Positions 6,238 to 6,492 of a stretch of 6,492 bases of DNA are shown in pieces. Below the pieces are notes generated by a model that saw only the letters and a list, made by a program, of their open reading frames with translations, did no database searches and was not told where the DNA came from. The stretch is from an uncultured Spirochaetaceae bacterium (lineage in GTDB: Bacteria; Spirochaetota; Spirochaetia; Treponematales; UBA12059). The stretch covers positions 1 through 6,492 of the forward strand of contig CALKWG010000132.1 of the NCBI GenBank assembly GCA_938004315.1. Direction: 5' to 3'. The first letter of the stretch is position 1, and each line of letters begins with the position of its first letter. A program made the position numbers and the translations under genes.

Positions 6238-6459
6238 CTTTTTTTTATGTTGGGAGCAGATACGCGAAGCGGCCCCTTTCGACGAGCCGAGCATACTCAG
6301 TCAAGGTTTTGACGTCCTTGTCAAAACCTTGACATCGAAGATCCGCTTCCGCGGATCTTCGTGTTAGCCACGCGCGACCTCCATGTCGCGATCCTTCCCC
6401 ATATCGAATCATGGCGAAAGGGGCCGCGACAGAGTAGATGCCCCAACATAAAAAAAAGC
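6237..6459. repeat. structured palindromic element, copy 2, with 18-bp terminal inverted repeats
   Basis: Bounded by a perfect inverted repeat GCTTTTTTTTATGTTGGG (6237-6254 against 6442-6459). Inside it a second perfect 13-bp pair, GCGGCCCCTTTCG (6269-6281) with its complement (6415-6427), makes a closed long-range stem. The enclosed part holds the shared block CGAGCATACTC (6288-6298), hairpin A (14-bp stem 6300-6313/6320-6333), hairpin B (11-bp stem 6336-6346/6351-6361) and hairpin C (6373-6378/6385-6390). The order is as in copy 1, and the 22 bases around hairpin C (6370-6391) are identical to 6180-6201. The right arm abuts the 5S rRNA 3' end. No target-site duplication is obvious. Confidence 0.75.
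6450..6457 (-). terminator. U8 tract directly after 5S rRNA, possible rRNA terminator
   Basis: On the minus strand eight T residues follow the 5S 3' end GCCGGGC. The 5S terminal helix itself could serve as the terminator hairpin, but its 5' arm lies outside the window. The T-run is also part of the 18-bp inverted repeat of element copy 2, so its role is ambiguous. Confidence 0.4.
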
Positions 6460-6492
6460 CCGGCGACGACCTACTCTCCCACCATAAGGCAG
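6458..6492 (-). rRNA. rrf: 5S ribosomal RNA, 3' end only
   Basis: The minus strand reads CTGCCTTATGGTGGGAGAGT then AGGTCGTCGCCGGGC. The GGGAGAGTAGG-TC-GYYGCCGGG block is the conserved helix IV/loop/helix I 3' end of bacterial 5S rRNA. Only the last ~35 of about 115 nt are present, the rest lying to the right. It implies the 3' end of an rRNA operon transcribed leftward toward the structured elements and ktrBA. The exact 3' nucleotide (6458-6460) cannot be fixed from sequence. Confidence 0.88.

Noticed and set aside
6224..6246. Plus-strand terminator (GCTA-TATGG-TAGC then T8)
   Set aside because: The stem is only 4 bp plus GU pairs, and no plus-strand gene precedes it. The T8 is better explained as the shared start of the repeat unit.
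5676..6294. Open frames of 100-132 codons on both strands over the repeat region
   Set aside because: They cross hairpins and T-runs, are of low-complexity composition, lack ribosome sites, and partly overlap ktrB.
6180..6391. Possible CRISPR array, from the identical 22-bp blocks 190 bp apart
   Set aside because: There are only two copies, spacing is far too long, the intervening sequences are related hairpins rather than unique spacers, and no cas gene is present.
6237..6459. Possible integron attC site, from the GTTGGG/CCCAAC ends
   Set aside because: attC sites begin with RYYYAAC and end with GTTRRRY. Here the ends face the opposite way and the outer bases do not fit. No integrase or cassette gene is seen.
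6237..6459. Retron msr-msd or another known ncRNA (RNase P, tmRNA, SRP, 6S)
   Set aside because: No reverse transcriptase is nearby, and none of the conserved sequence blocks of those RNAs could be found.

Overview
The window reads as ordinary chromosome from an anaerobic bacterium of fairly high GC content (roughly 60% by eye). A spirochaete of the Treponema group is my best guess. This rests on the strict-anaerobe oxygen defence genes, the 5S rRNA 3' end, and a weak recollection that the partial protein at the left edge has spirochaete relatives. Taxonomy is inference only. Apart from radC, every gene lies on the minus strand.

Left part (1-1670). A truncated hypothetical gene (1-189) is separated by a rho-independent terminator (206-231) from a compact oxygen/ROS-defence operon, transcribed right to left: rubrerythrin (rbr), desulfoferrodoxin/superoxide reductase (dfx), then a 51-aa rubredoxin. 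Superoxide reductase turns superoxide into peroxide, rubrerythrin reduces the peroxide to water, and rubredoxin is the likely electron donor to both. The operon has a good sigma-70-type promoter (1549-1577) whose -35 box overlaps a 20-bp palindrome (1571-1590) resembling Fur/PerR-family operators. This palindrome lies between rbr and the divergent radC.

Middle part (1670-3745). radC (plus strand) converges on a PLP-dependent alpha-oxoamine synthase of the serine palmitoyltransferase/KBL type. The latter has its own promoter and a 5'-UTR hairpin touching its Shine-Dalgarno sequence.

Right part (3746-5854). ktrB and ktrA form a tight two-gene operon for a potassium uptake channel and its cytoplasmic nucleotide-binding gating ring.

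Far right (5855-6492) has no gene except the last ~35 nt of a 5S rRNA on the minus strand. Between the 5S and ktrB lie two related, highly structured elements (about 6001-6237 and 6237-6459). Each starts with CTTTTTTTTAT, shares short blocks, and carries hairpins A, B and C in the same order. The A and B stems differ between copies but keep pairing, while hairpin C is identical. Copy 2 is also enclosed by a perfect 18-bp inverted repeat. Read on the minus strand, three of the six hairpins have hexaloops of the form ANGGAN closed by AC/GU, the shape preferred by the regulator CsrA. A CsrA-sequestering RNA downstream of the rRNA operon is therefore possible; a dispersed palindromic repeat or MITE-like element is the main alternative. 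This is the most unusual part of the window.
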